64,000 bases of DNA from Chrysogorgia sp. JL179-B06 (GCA_035772405.1 JAYKKM010000264.1:1091001-1155000); one strand, 5' to 3'; shown: positions 43,204 through 56,234, numbered from the stretch's first letter. Made by a program: numbers and translations. Notes: generated by a model from the sequence alone, not told the origin.

Positions 43204-43532
43204 GGTGTCAGATATTTATATACTGTGTGTTCATTTGTAAGCATTTGTGCATAATAATACATGTATGAACAATCGATACAAACTTAGTGATAACCCAGAA
43301 CATTTTGGAGCCCCATTTAAGCTTACAGGTAAAATATCGAGTGAAACAGGGTTACTCAATGGCAACAATGAGTGTCAGAGATTTATATACTGTACGTTCA
43401 TTTGTAAGCATTCGCATATAATATGAACAATCGATACAAACCTACTGATAACCCAGAACATTTTGGAGCCCTATTTACGCTTACAGGTAAAATATCAAGT
43501 GAAACAGGGTAATTAATTCGATAGCAACATTG
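43204..43532. repeat. Two ~165-bp tandem repeats
   Basis: GTGTCAGA, ATTTATATACTGT, GTTCATTTGTAAGCATT, GAACAATCGATACAAAC, GATAACCCAGAACATTTTGG and AGTGAAACAGGGT occur in the same order from 43204 and from 43372. Confidence 0.9.
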
Positions 43533-44284
43533 CATACTTTAATAATAGTACTTGTTATATAAAAATAAACTATAATTTTAAAATTATAATTTTATAAAAC
43601 TATATTGTTGTGTAATTTTGTTTAATTTAATAACAATAAACAATACAGGCAACAAAGCTTATAAAAATATTACAGTTACCTCAGAACAGTTAACATATAT
43701 CCATACAGCATTCATATATTGAGTCTCATATTAAATCAGTGGACAAAAAGCGTATGGAAACATATAATTTGATCGAGTACAGGTTCTCGAAATCGTAGAC
43801 CAACCCGTTTCGAAAGCAATCTGGATTGTGAGCGTATATAAGATCAAGATACTTGCCAGTCACATCAAAGATTTTCAGTGAAGAGCACTCGAAGAAAGGT
43901 GTCAGATCAGATGAGTAAATAAATCACAAATATTCCTGGCGCATGAATATACGCAGTGTTTTCAGTTTCGCAAAGGTGAAAACCTGGGTACGAGGTTGAT
44001 CGGGATGATGCAATAATTAGCCTCCCTAAAAACGACTCCGGGGGGCAAAATTTGTTTTGGGATCACTTCACTGCGCATGTGTAGTAATCCCACATTCATA
44101 GTCTCGCTCACTAGTCTACTAATTTAGTCAAAATGATGCAATAATTGCCATTTCGCGACGCGACAAATAAACAGAGCCATTTTTAAAACTCGTGCTCTCC
44201 CCCACAGGGGGAGGCCCGAGTAATTACGATTCTCGCGTAAGACTAAAACGTGTACTTGTCTCGCGTGTAAGACTTCACAGGACG
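43533..44284. other. Gene-free stretch
   Basis: AT-rich to 43700. A hairpin CTCCCCCACAGGGGGAG lies at 44197-44213. No gene seen. Confidence 0.4.
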
Positions 44285-44960
44285 AAATCGCAGATTTAAC
44301 CACAGGTTAATGCTGGTGTAAAGTAGTGTTAATGATTGCTTTATCCAACTTTAATCATATAGCGTAATGGTGTGAAAGGTCCCTTTACAGACCTTTATAC
44401 CACAATAATAAAGCTGTGTAATGACGGCTTTACACCCCCTGTGTAAAGACGTTATAAATCTTGATAAAGCTACATTTAAACTGTCAGTTTAAAAGCGAAT
44501 AAACAATGTTAAATTTCCATTTACCATACTTTAACACCATTGATTAAAGTTCGCGCACATTTATCTCCCTTTACACCGCGTTGTTAAATACGTGTAAAGA
44601 TACCTTCAATCACGTTTATCCATGTTTAACACCATTGTTTAAAGTTCGCGCACATTTATCTCCCTTTACACCGCGTTGTTAAATACGTGTAAAGATACCT
44701 TCAATCACGTTTATCCATGTTTAACACCATTGATTAAAGTTCGCGCACATTTATCTCCCTTTACACCACGTTGTTAAATACGTGTAATGATACCTTCAAT
44801 CACGTTTATCCATGTTTAACACCATTGTTTAAAGTTCGCGCACATTTATCTCCGTTTATAACGCGATGTTAAATACGTGTAATCACAGCACGAAATCACA
44901 GATTTAACACCTAGTTTAAGGTGTGTAAAGCAGTGTTAATGATTGCTTTATCAACCTTGG
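44285..44960. repeat. TTTACAC-rich repeat element with internal ~97-bp tandem units
   Basis: Outer phrases AAATCGCAGATTTAACCACAG (44284) and AAATCACAGATTTAACACC (44888) are direct repeats. Between 44530 and 44880 a unit with AAAGTTCGCGCACATTTATC and TACGTGTAA occurs about four times at ~97-bp steps. A related element in other orientation is at 54350-54600. Confidence 0.8.
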
Positions 44961-46042
44961 TACAATTATCGCACCAGTTTGGGAAAAAATTCAAAACAAA
45001 ATATACATTGTACAATTTACAATATTTTTATTCTGGTATTAGCATATTCATGTATATCAATGACATCATGAGGTATGTCACATATTGATATCGTCTAAAT
45101 ATATATATTACTAATGTACAGTATTACCATCAAAATAACGTTACGTGGCCTTATTTAATTTCAGTAAGTGTAAGTTATTATTATGTTTGTTAAAAGCAAA
45201 TTTTAATCTACAATGAGGCAGACAAAGCCTTAATTTGCACAGACCAGTTTCAGTTGGAAATCAATAAAAAAGTACAACTGTAGCTGTCTATATTTGAAGT
45301 CTGTTTCAATATTTGTCAGCCAACTCCAATTGCGTACATTATGGTGAATTATTGGACATCGGTTGCCTCTGGTTGCTTCTGTTGTTACAATATTTTGGAC
45401 AGTTCTCTGGTTTTCTCTTTGAGAATTTCCCCCAATTACTCTTGCCAATGTTCTTTTTGCCACTTGATCTGTTAATGTTTCTGATGGCATTTATCCAGCC
45501 TTCTCTTAATATTTTTCAATTCAGTACTCTGCGATTGTGAAGAGTCACTATCTTCATTGGAAATATACAGTAGGATGCCATCATAACTTCAGCAACGTTT
45601 GCCTGGTCAACCTCTTTTGCAACTTTCTATACAAGAATCAAAATAACGTTCATATTAGAAACTTCCAATGAAACATCCATATGCATACCAATAGACCTCT
45701 TTTATAATGGCACACATTTTAAATATTCTGTTATGTGTATCTCTTAATTAGCCTTTCAGCCTTCTTGGGAGGAAAATATTAATTTGAATTGGAGAAACAC
45801 GAACGAGCCCAGAAAGGCGTATGGTGATGTACATAAAAGAATATTTACCAAACTAGTGGTTCAAATTAGTTGAAAAAAAACTATATGCAATTTTTTGGTA
45901 AATAAAGAGTTCATGACATACGTGATGCGCATTTTCCATAATTTAGACCAAAATGGTGTGTACACAATAAATATAATCATGCAAAGCACTAAACATACAT
46001 GTTCTTGTCTGAATGCCACAAAAAATAATTTTAAAAATAATT
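44961..46042. other. AT-rich stretch without a recognisable gene
   Basis: The overlapping frames at 45230-45540 have no recognised domain. Nothing else supported. Confidence 0.4.
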
Positions 46043-46046
46043 TTAA

Positions 46047-46352
46047 AGGTGCCGTCCAGTCCGTTCTGCGCATGTCCATGTTTCTGTTTACATTGCGTTA
46101 TATAAACATTGAACATGAAGTATTGCGGATTTTTTTCACACGCTTGAGCTTTTCCGCCTAAAAAGCGTGTTATAAGAAGCTGTTTGGTTCATAAATGTGG
46201 ATAATATATCAAACTACCACTCGTGCCTTCGCCACATTTAACGAATACTCTCTTTCGAACTGTCGCAAATCTATTCCGTTAAAGTTTGTTGACATGTGGG
46301 GTCCCCAACGTTTGAAATATCATACATGCGCAGAACGGACTGGACTGCACCT
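46047..46352. mobile_element. 306-bp MITE with TTAA target duplication
   Basis: Ends AGGTGCCGTCCAGTCCGTTC and GAACGGACTGGACTGCACCT are inverted, with the match continuing through CTGCGCATG. TTAA flanks both sides (46043-46046 and 46353-46356). TTAA duplications are typical of piggyBac and Kolobok transposases, which would have moved it in trans. No coding sequence. Confidence 0.88.
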
Positions 46353-46944
46353 TTAAGATTTAATGTACATAATCACCCTTAATTTATAAAATTAGAGAAT
46401 ATGGAACAAATAATTTATTACTGAAAAGAAAACACGATACATACCTTTCAACTGCAACAAACTCCATGGACATTTGTCTTCACCTCCATATTGATGGTAA
46501 TAAGCTCGTTCACAGGTTTTTGAAAATGCTGATCTTGTGCTCTGACTTTAGACTATGAAAGAATTTAAGTACAAATTAAAAAAAGCGAATGAACTTTGTG
46601 GAAATACCACGTAAATGGTTATTGCTAACTGCTGAGGTTTCCACCTGTTCAGGCATTGCCTCCTGACTTCAGAGAATATGTGAAATAAAACATGATCTGT
46701 AGTGTTAGCTCACACCATACAAAAAACAAAACAACTGCTCATCTTAAAATCTACAAAGATCACGTACGAATACGAGGATATCATAAATACAAAAATTTAA
46801 TAATTAAAAATTACTAAATTGTTTTCAACGATACGTTTTCAAGTCTTTAATAATTTAATATAATAATTTAACAGATCTCCGACCATGATCTCAAATTTCA
46901 GCACTGCAACCACAGGAAGCCAGATCAAACTATATAACTATTTG
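46353..46944. other. Gene-free stretch
   Basis: No supported gene; mainly AT-rich single-copy-looking DNA. Confidence 0.4.
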
Positions 46945-47057
46945 TGTTATTATATTATATTATATTACATTATATTATATTATATTATATATTATATTAT
47001 ATATTATATTATATTATTATATTATTATATTATATTATTATTATATTATTATTATAT
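46945..47057. repeat. TTATA/TTATTA microsatellite
   Basis: Low-complexity run of TTATA and TTA units. Similar runs recur at 47313-47372 and 47826-47902. Confidence 0.9.
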
Positions 47058-47375
47058 AGAGAATAATACATGGATGTGTGGAATCGAACGAGTGAGATAT
47101 CCTGGTTAACACGGGAAATAAATTTCATATTTCCAAGCATCCATGTATTTTTCTGTTTATTATATAAAAATGTCCAATTGCTTAGAAAAACAGCTTTAAA
47201 CTATAGTGCTGTATCAGCGATAATCGTCACATGTGCGATCACCATAAATAATCACACATGTGAGATTATCACTTTTATTAGTTTATATATATATTATGTT
47301 TATATATACTCTATTTTATATAATAAATTATATTATATTATTATTGTTATTATTATTATATTATATTACATATAT

Positions 47376-48235
47376 ATTTTGTATCGTGAGCGGGCGGAAT
47401 CCTAGCCTTTCCTGCAACTGATTGGCTGCAGCAGCGGGCGGAATTTTACTATATTTTGACCACGGTCACGGAATCCTAAATGCTAAAAAATTTTATCGTG
47501 ATTTTTGCTTCATTATTAACTGGAAAATGGAAAACTAATACAGAATTTGATTCAACTAAGCTGGAAATAACTATATTAAACAAAAACTAAAGTATTTTGG
47601 TTTGTTTCTTTTTCCTTATCCAAACAATACAGTTTTACCGAACTAAAGTAACTCAAGTCTTTTACCTTGTATAATAAAAAATAAATATGTTATTTACCGT
47701 TTTTGGTCGGTCCGGATAGAGAAATATTTGCCCTCGGTCTCAAAAACGTCCCTTGGCCTCGGGCCGTTTTTGAGACCTCGGGCAAATATTTCTCTATCCG
47801 AACCTCCCAGCTGGTAAATAACATATATATTATATTGTATTGTATTATATTATTATTATTATATTATATTATTATATTATATTATATTATATTATATTAT
47901 ATATGTTATTTACCGTTTTTGGTCGGTCCGGATAGAGAAATATTTGCCGAGGTGTCAAAAACGGCCCGAGGGCAAATATTTCTCTTTTCATTTTTTTATT
48001 ATACAAGGTAAAATACTTGAGTTACTTTAGTTCGGTAAAACTGCATTATTTGGATAAGGAAAGAAAAGCAAACCAAAATACCTTAGTTTTTGTATAATAT
48101 AGTTATTTCCAGCTTAGTTGAATCAAATTATGAATTAGTTTTCCATTTTCCAGCTAATAATGAAGCAAAAATCACGATAAAAAAATTTAGCATTTACGAT
48201 TCCCGATTCCGTGACCGTCTCACGATACAAAAAAA
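47376..48235. mobile_element. Foldback element with ~290-bp inverted arms
   Basis: TTTGTATCGTGAG at 47379 is inverted at 48223-48235, and the arms match through CACGGAATC, CATTATTAACTGGAAAATGG, AACTAAAGTA and CCTTGTATAATAAA. The left arm has a ~75-bp insertion. The centre holds two copies of a palindromic module (ACCGTTTTTGGTCGGTCCGG and ATAGAGAAATATTTGCC) around a TTA run. No coding sequence. Confidence 0.8.
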
Positions 48236-49256
48236 ATAAATTATATTATTGCAAAACTCGTACCCAGACTCCGCCGTCTGTTTCAATTTAAACACTAATT
48301 TGTCTTCCTGAAAGGTTTTTGAACTACAAATCTAATACCGTAGCGTTTATCTGAAACGAACGATTGCGTTTCTCCAGATCTCTCGAAAATTTTGAATTTT
48401 CGTTCGAACGTCATGCTATAAAAACATATATAATATAGGCGTCTGCTTCACGCTTTTAGTGAGCATGAAGAAAGATGAGGAGCAATAATATATCAATAAA
48501 TATATATAGTATATAATATGTGTAATGTTTACATGTTTTAATCATACCTGCACATTTTCGGCACATGAATAGAGCTTCCAGTTTGTCTATAGTGTACGTC
48601 GCTCAGGCATCGGACTGGAGTCTGGACGAAGCTGTCAGCAGTTCGATCTTGTTATGAATCAACCGTCAATGCGGCTTTGTCATTTGCGACTACTTGATTA
48701 ACCTGCACTCTCAAGGCTTTATATTCCGCAACGACATTTTCCAATAGAAACGTTCATGACTATGGTTAGAATGATATAAACAAAGGTTTCTTGCCTCCAT
48801 ATGCCTCCATCTTTACTGACACAAACCGTTTATGTTAATTGAGACTGATTTGAATTTGCGCGCCAACTTTGGTTAAGTAGCGCAAAATAATTTCTGTGTG
48901 GGGAGGGCTGACACACTGAACATGCCATCTGTAAACTAGTGGTGCAGCTTTTAGATCACTTATTGTGAATTGAAAACTTTTATATGAACGAAATATTACT
49001 CGAATGTATTTATATGAATAAAATTGAACAAACGAATATCAAACAAGTTGTAATTCAGCCATCAAAACTGCACTATTATTGTTGAAGGGAGGAGTCCCAG
49101 ATTGTCAAAGCGCTAACACAACAAGCATCCAGGCGCGCGCGCGCGCGCCAAAATCGAGTGAGATGTCCTTTGCAAACGTCCTTGGCGGCATTTCTGGTAT
49201 ACTAAGCTGATGATATCTACGAATATTCGTTGCTTGCTAATTGAACTGTCTGATGG
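48236..49256. other. Gene-free stretch with a GC-alternating tract
   Basis: No supported gene. An alternating purine-pyrimidine tract of CG dinucleotides at 49134-49148 could adopt Z-DNA. Confidence 0.4.
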
Positions 49257-49640
49257 TTGAGAGCTTATGCAAAACCGGCCGGAATGGCGCATTTTGGCGA
49301 GGTCTTCCACACTGCGAGTGGCGCACTTGCTACCAGTGGGATGTGTAACGATCTGGGAGAAATCCCAGCGCCATCAGTACAGCTCAAAAACGCAAAGCAA
49401 CGCCGTTTATCCCGGTTAAATAGTATACTGCAGATGAAATACGACGAAAGAAATCTCGGAAGCAACATCGTTGGTCTGTATTAGTAAGGCAGAAAAGATA
49501 TTGAGGCGACGGGCGTATGTCACAAAAGAAATAGAGAAGAATCGAGCTGTAGCAGTGTAGTGTTGATCTCAGCCTAAACCTAGGCTGTGTGTTTTTGGGC
49601 CTTTGGCGAAAATGGAAAGAATTTGTCCGTAAGTTTTCTT
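49257..49640 (+). other. Possible host gene 5' region and short first exon
   Basis: A 75-codon frame (GEVFHTASGALATSG) lies in locally GC-richer DNA but opens at TTG, with in-frame ATGs inside. Downstream, ATGGAAAGAATTTGTCC at 49612-49628 is followed directly by GTAAGT, a consensus donor, so a tiny first coding exon is possible. No downstream partner exon could be identified with confidence. Confidence 0.25.
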
Positions 49641-51109
49641 TTTATGTGTTTGAACATATTTTATTTTAAATTTCACAGCTGGCTTATACTAGCACTTTGA
49701 GTTTACACTGTCTGTTAATGTTCGACATCTTGATATTGAGTATTAAGATTCAGAGTATTTGCTTTGACCTTAATTGTCTGTGTTCAAAATAACAGGCAGC
49801 GGTGCAGCACTATAACTCCGTCATTATTTTTATGCTTTTTACCTTGTTATGTTAATATTCATTTAATAGTTATAGCAATATCCTTATTAGAATATCTTGT
49901 TTAAAGCTGACAAGTCAGGTAGAAAATGTATTGGTTGCAGTATCAAATTAAAAAGGGGATAATAACAACTTAGGAAAACCACAACTATTTAATAAGTCAG
50001 ATAAATATACCCCAGGTGTTGGCTTTATACAAGATACATTCCCTCGGGGGCCAGGGCTGTAGTGGAGTATATTTAAGTGCCACTGCAGTTTGTGACACTT
50101 AGGGGGCATGTCCCCTCCAGAAAATTTTTGAAATCTGTAATCTCTGAAATGCCATGTGCATTTTGGAGAAAGATTTTAAAGAATGTTTTTGTCAATTTGT
50201 ATGGAAGAGTATTTCAGCTATTATGTCTTGGTATCAAAAATGTTGGCACATTTTGATAACCACCAAGTCTATTGATATTATTAATTTATATTATATATTA
50301 CAATTTGTTGTATTCCAGACAAGTTAGTATAACTTATTTATATATCGGCACGTTAAATTCTGCCTTGCGTATATTGTTAAATTTATTGAAAAAAATTGAC
50401 TGGAGTAAAATAATGCCACGGCAGTGCCGTGGCGCTTGCTACGGCCCTGGTATTTGGGTGGTGAGCCCCCCCCCCCCACCCAACCTAAATTACAAAATTG
50501 CCATTTTGTTAATTGCCATTTTAATTATGTCTTATAATCTATTGGAAGTAATTGGTGACATGTTGACACTTTGTGTAATAGATTTGTATATGGGGAAAAT
50601 GAAGTACCGTTACTACCATAAGTGTGATAAAAATGGTTTTTGGTTATGTCCTTATTGTTTTGGCAGTTAGCAAAGTATTGCAAGATTTGGGGAAAAGTAT
50701 TTCATTCAGAAATTTTAGGTTTCATGGCACCCCCCATTTTTGACATGTTAGCTACGGCCATGCTCAGGGGCCATAGTCCCCTTGGCGTGTATCTGATACA
50801 TCCGTCAAGCTCTACACAGCCCTTGTGATGTATAAAATACATCTCTCAGGGTCTACAGGCCCTTGGGTATATATCTATAAAGCATCCATCGTCAGTATAT
50901 TTATATCTTACATACTAGATAAATTTACTTGGTCAAACTTAGAGTAGCAGGCATGACATTAGAGCAATACAGCACTCACAAGTGTGATATACTGACATAT
51001 AATGATTCTACAAGCTAAAAAGTGTTTTAGTTCTAAGTAAAATACCCAAGTTGTAATAATATTGTAATAATAGAAACTGCAGCAGGAAAGGTACAGTAGT
51101 TAGTATAGT
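49641..51109. other. Intron-like or intergenic stretch
   Basis: AT-rich. A repeat-like phrase CTACGGCC appears at 50438 and 50753 with GGGGCCATAG nearby. No recognised coding sequence. Confidence 0.4.
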
Positions 51110-51232
51110 TACTTACATGTATACCACCTGATTGGTGGGCCGACCCAGGATTTGAACCTGTTTCTCCCAGCTGCCGTAATAGACATGTGTGTGGTACATC
51201 TCACCGACCGACAGACAGAGGGCAATAACAGC
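51110..51232 (-). repeat. tRNA-derived SINE-like segment
   Basis: Minus strand contains GGTTCAAATCCTGGGTCGGC, a good B box with T-arm-like symmetry. The A-box region upstream is degenerate. No complete cloverleaf, so not a tRNA gene. Similar B-box words occur at 51741 and 53510. Confidence 0.45.
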
Positions 51233-51838
51233 TGCTTAAACATTTTGGTTCAACATTTTAGCAGTGTTGACCTAATTCACATTTATATTTTATATTCAGA
51301 CTAGGCTGAACCTCTGCATATATTTGGCTCCTAAATTGAACTAATTACTGTGACATGCTATTTTTACAGACTATTTTACTGTAAATAAGTAAATGCTGTA
51401 AAATAGCAATTTAGCAAATATCTAATAGTTAAATAAGTTGTGCTGCTGTGCTATTGGTCAGTTATTGTGTTTGCATCAAGCTACCGGTATTTAAACATGG
51501 TAATTACATCACATTAATGTCCCCATTGCATCCATATTACATACATGTACTGTATTGTCACCATATATAAGTGTTTTTGCTGTGGTTGCATATAGCCTGA
51601 TGGGCACTTTGAGTGTTGGGAGAACTCTCAAACAGCTTATAAAATATGTGACACTTTGGATGGTGTATTTGAGGAACAAAAGGTGGATACCGGTTACCGG
51701 TAATGACATTTGTAACAAAACAGCACATGGTCAGGGGCCTGGGTTCGAAAATCAGTTAAAAAGCATCACATACATGTAGTTTAGCTGGTGATATTTATTT
51801 GTTTGGCCAGGTAATTTTTTCACTGTAATCATTCTGAA

Positions 51839-51937
51839 GAACTTAAAAATATTGCTAGACAGTGCATTCATGGTACACCTTCAAAGAGGCCAACAATTGA
51901 AGATTTAATATCAAAACTAAGCTTACATTATGTATAG
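51839..51937 (+). CDS. Candidate terminal exon of a protein-kinase-like gene
   Basis: The frame reads ELKNIARQCIHGTPSKRP and then TIEDLISKL before a stop. The Cys followed by an R-P-T pattern and a terminal hydrophobic helix match the end of subdomain XI of protein kinase domains, especially tyrosine-kinase-like ones. A pyrimidine-rich tract and AG precede it. No catalytic-loop exon was found nearby; upstream exons could be farther left or the exon could be a retained fragment. Confidence 0.4.
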   Translation, partial: ELKNIARQCIHGTPSKRPTIEDLISKLSLHYV

Positions 51938-52149
51938 TCCTGGGGAAATTATTCAAAATGCTAAAATATTTACTATTGCTTATCTTTCACAATATCCAGT
52001 ATGAGCAACCAAAAGACAAATCCTAACCCTAAAACTGACTTGGGTTGATGCTAGAATACTTTTACATTTTGGTTGCTCATATATTGAGAAAGGGCCCAAT
52101 TCCCAGTTAACTTATTGATCATTACAGTTTTCTGTATCTATCAATACAT

Positions 52150-53972
52150 CCACTGTCATCCAGAATAGTTGCATTTCTCACCAAATGAAGCAGGGAATTT
52201 CTTTTTACATTTTGAGAAGCCAAGTTCTGCACTGTACTGTCCTTTCAAACCAGCCAACTTCCTTGTTGTTGGTATATTAAACTGATGATGTGCACAATAA
52301 TGCTGCCTGAAACAATGGCAGATTGCCTAGGCTTGAAGCAGATAATTCAGCTCATCAACAACAGGCTTCAGCAATTCAATTTGGGTTCACAATCCATCCA
52401 TGGAACCACTCCAACAATAATAACATTTTCCCATTTAAATATTTCATTTTGTGGTAGGGACAACCAAATACAACACACCAACGTGTAATCCTTTCGGTGC
52501 TTCATTGGTTGAAAACAGTCCGTGTTTAGCAGTAATCCATACTGTAGTTCATTGGTGCATTAAAAAACTTGTTTTGCACAATCCTTCCATATTTTACTGG
52601 CTGTTACATAAATAGCTTTTCCCTCATTGGCAATGTACTCACCATTGACTTTCATCAAACATTCTTCATATTTATAGCATTTAGTACACTTTGGACACAC
52701 AATAAGCTTTGTAAAATCATCCATATATGCCTTCAGATATTGCCTCACCATTTACAGTGGAGTTGGGAAAATAGCAACAAGTTCTGTAAAAATTATATTT
52801 GGTACATGGAAATCAAGTCAATTTGTCACTTTATGACAAATAATATTAACAAAATGCAATTTACTTTTATTTGCCAATTGTTCAGGAAGGGGTGAAGGTG
52901 TTAAGACATCCTGGTTGAGTAAATCTCCAGGAACATCAGTCCAGAACTCATTGTTAGTACCGGTATCACTCTCATCCTCAGCAAAAGTAATTTCCTCGTC
53001 ACTGTTGTAATGAATCATCAGTTCAGAGCTCTTAAAGTAAAAATTAAGGAGGAAAATTAATAAATAAAATGATACCGGTCAACAGACAAATATTAAATTC
53101 AGTTCAAACTAGTGCATCTGTATTCATCATAACTGAATTAGCCAGGTGCAGCCTGAATTTTCACCAGTAACACATTTTTCAGGGAAAGCATTCACTTCAG
53201 ACACCGAGTACACATTTACAGAGTGGTTAGCTGTCAGACAAAATACATAAACTTTGTACATAATCAGGTGAGTTAGTGTAACACTGAAGTGCAAGTTATG
53301 TACTATAATATGAGATACTGGATATCAATGTTAGTATTTGGCAGTTTTAGTAAGAAATACAATTTAAAGCCTCATGCATGCATGAATGTACAGTGTTCAT
53401 AATATAACATTCTAATAATTTATGGTGAAGGAAAATTTAGTGAATATATACATTTTAAGACTGAACCAGGACCAGTTGCAAACAAGCAACATCAAAGCCT
53501 GGGTTGCAGGTTCAAATCAATTACTGGATAAATGGTACCGGTACCATAATTCTAATACTAATTCTAACTTAATACCTACAGATGAGAGGTGGACGTTTGT
53601 CAAGCTTATACAGTATACCTACTCTATACTACCATCCGATGGACCGATGGCAGAGTGAACATTTTTCTGATTATACATAAGATTGACAAACATCCTCTTC
53701 TTGTCTGTTCACTCATAATGATTTTTTCGAATTTGAATAATAGAAAATGAATAATACACAGGATGTCTAGTATATTCATTGTGCATGCCATGGTAACTTA
53801 ATATTAAAATACTGAATATTATATCTGTTCATATTAATGAACTCAATCATGAGAATTACGAGTAACGGAATAAAAACAATAACATGATAATAACCTGGCA
53901 GGGTTGCATCTCCTCTTGGTTCTGTGATGTTTCAGATGCATCGTTCTCAACATTGTTCTCAACAGAGTCCAT
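52150..53972 (-). pseudogene. EnSpm/CACTA-like (Tnp2-type) transposase gene with introns, decayed
   Basis: Three exons can be modelled: 53972-53895 (ATG, acidic; donor CAG|GTTATT), 53030-52865 (acceptor CTTTAAG; acidic, EFWTDVPGDLL; donor A|GTAAAT) and 52783-52643 (acceptor TTTTTACAG; CPKCTKCYKYEEC zinc ribbon; donor G|GTGAGT). Splicing keeps one frame across all three, with a single TAA in the third. Farther left, 52440-52150 carries VIIVGVVPWM, LKPVVDELNYL and a CKKKF segment in shifted frames, matching in style the P-G-P...PLVDEL region of Tnp2 transposases. The catalytic C-terminus is not found. Confidence 0.55.
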
Positions 53973-54349
53973 GGCCAATGATGCTGGGTAAACACTGTTT
54001 CTAGTAATTACTTACTAGAAAATTCACTATCTCGGACTCAGATGAACTGATGAAGAGCTTGGTCGTGAAATGTGACGTTTGACGTGACTTTCCGAAACCA
54101 GTTTTCTAAACGTCGATTCGGACACTTTTTCTGGGCAACGAAGCATCCTTTTCATTCGAATACATTTCCCCAATCCAAGTGTATTAAGTTTGAGATCAAC
54201 GAAGGAACAGATCAAGAAGTAAACTTTTTTAAAGAGTATTCGACTTCACATTCTTTACAAAGAAGAAAGGTTTATTTGTTTTTCTCCGGTTGCCATAACA
54301 ATCTAGTTACCAGGATAAAAACTTCCTGCCGCGCGCGTGTCGCCGAGCT

Positions 54350-54610
54350 TTAACAGCTTTATCAAGACGGTGTAAAGATATATAAACTTCACAATATATT
54401 TATTTCTCTTTAAATAATAGTATAAAGGTTATGTAAAGGTTCATTGGCGTTATTTCAGCGTAAAGGACCATTTACACATCGTTAAAGTTAAATAAACCAC
54501 GGCTAACCTTTATTCAACTATAATCAAGGTGTAAAGGGTGTAAAGCGACATTTCGCAAACTTTACACTTTTAGTTAAGTGCAAATAATTCTGAGATTTCG
54601 CCCTGTGCTT
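54350..54610. repeat. TTTACAC/GTGTAAAG-rich repeat, relative of the 44.3-kb element
   Basis: GGTGTAAAG, TTTACAC and GTTAAAG words recur as in 44285-44960, and it ends near GAGATTTCGCCCTGTGCTT, recalling the GACGAAATCGCAGATTTAA boundary of the other copy in inverted orientation. Degenerate. Confidence 0.5.
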
Positions 54611-55550
54611 ATCTCGCGCATAAGAACAAAACACGTACGAAAATAAAACCTACCCGTGGCGCGTAAGACCAAAATTTCGGCGCATTAAACCAATACGCGT
54701 ACTTAAGTAAAACATACCTTTCGCGATTTGAATATGAAAAATGTCTCGACATCCCAAACTACGTTAATACTTGTAATGTGCAAAACTTGTTTCAGTTTAA
54801 AATGCATCTGTGTCGATTCTTATTACCAGCACAAAAAATGAATACAAAGAAATGATGTATCTATAGAATTGTCTTTTTTATACGGCCAGCGATATATTAT
54901 GGAGAGTTCTTCTAAGTCTATGTCAGATTTTTGATAAGAATGTGAAGTTCATTCATTTGAATGAAAATAAAAGATAGCTAGCTATACATCTTCCTTCAAA
55001 ATACCGAGCCATAAAACGTACTGGAACATCATTATTGCTTTTCTTGAAAGTTTTCAATCATCTAAAAGCAGGGCAAATAAATGTCCGACTGATGGAAAAG
55101 GAGGCAAAATACTATAGACGACGTAAATTAAACGGCAACTTATAAAGACGAAAACAGCATTAGAAACTGTGAAAAAATTAACAAAAATCCATATAATAAA
55201 TACCTTATTAATCCCATTTTCCCGGTCTATAGGGGAAATATTTTCTTACGGTTTTATTACAAAAACAGCTCACTTGGTCAGTACACAAAATTCTGGCAAA
55301 TACTTTCCAATAAAACCTCACACTCGATTAATAATTATTTATTAATATATGTCTGAGTTCGTTTTCAGATCTGTATACTAAATAACTCACGCTGATTGGG
55401 GACTGAGAGATCCGGAATATTGACTATTTTATATTGCCCTCCTTATTAACCTCCTTTGTTCGGTGGAGTACCTTCGATTTCATCGCACAAACCACACTCC
55501 TTCGTCGCTCGATCTAATACGAAAACCTCAGGCAACGGCTTTCCCGTACA
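54611..55550. other. AT-rich stretch without a recognisable gene
   Basis: No coding frame of note and no clear repeat. Confidence 0.45.
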
Positions 55551-55555
55551 TACAC

Positions 55556-55626
55556 TGTAAAAACAGATTGGTTGAAACAACCAATTTAATTTGTTGGTTG
55601 AAACAACCAATCTGTTTTTACAGTGG
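55556..55626. mobile_element. Tiny palindromic MITE with CACTGTAAAAACAG ends
   Basis: A near-perfect inverted repeat: CACTGTAAAAACAGATTGG ... CCAATCTGTTTTTACAGTG, with GGTTGAAACAACC palindromes inside and a centre of TTAATTTG. The CACTG end recalls the elements at 39307 and 42362. It may be only the ends of an internally deleted element. Confidence 0.75.
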
Positions 55627-55709
55627 ACCTCACAATCGGATAATATAAGTCTTTAATATAAAATTGTCAAAATAAATATATTTCAGGTTTATTAAAAAAG
55701 CACCTAATA

Positions 55710-56234
<525 letters not shown>

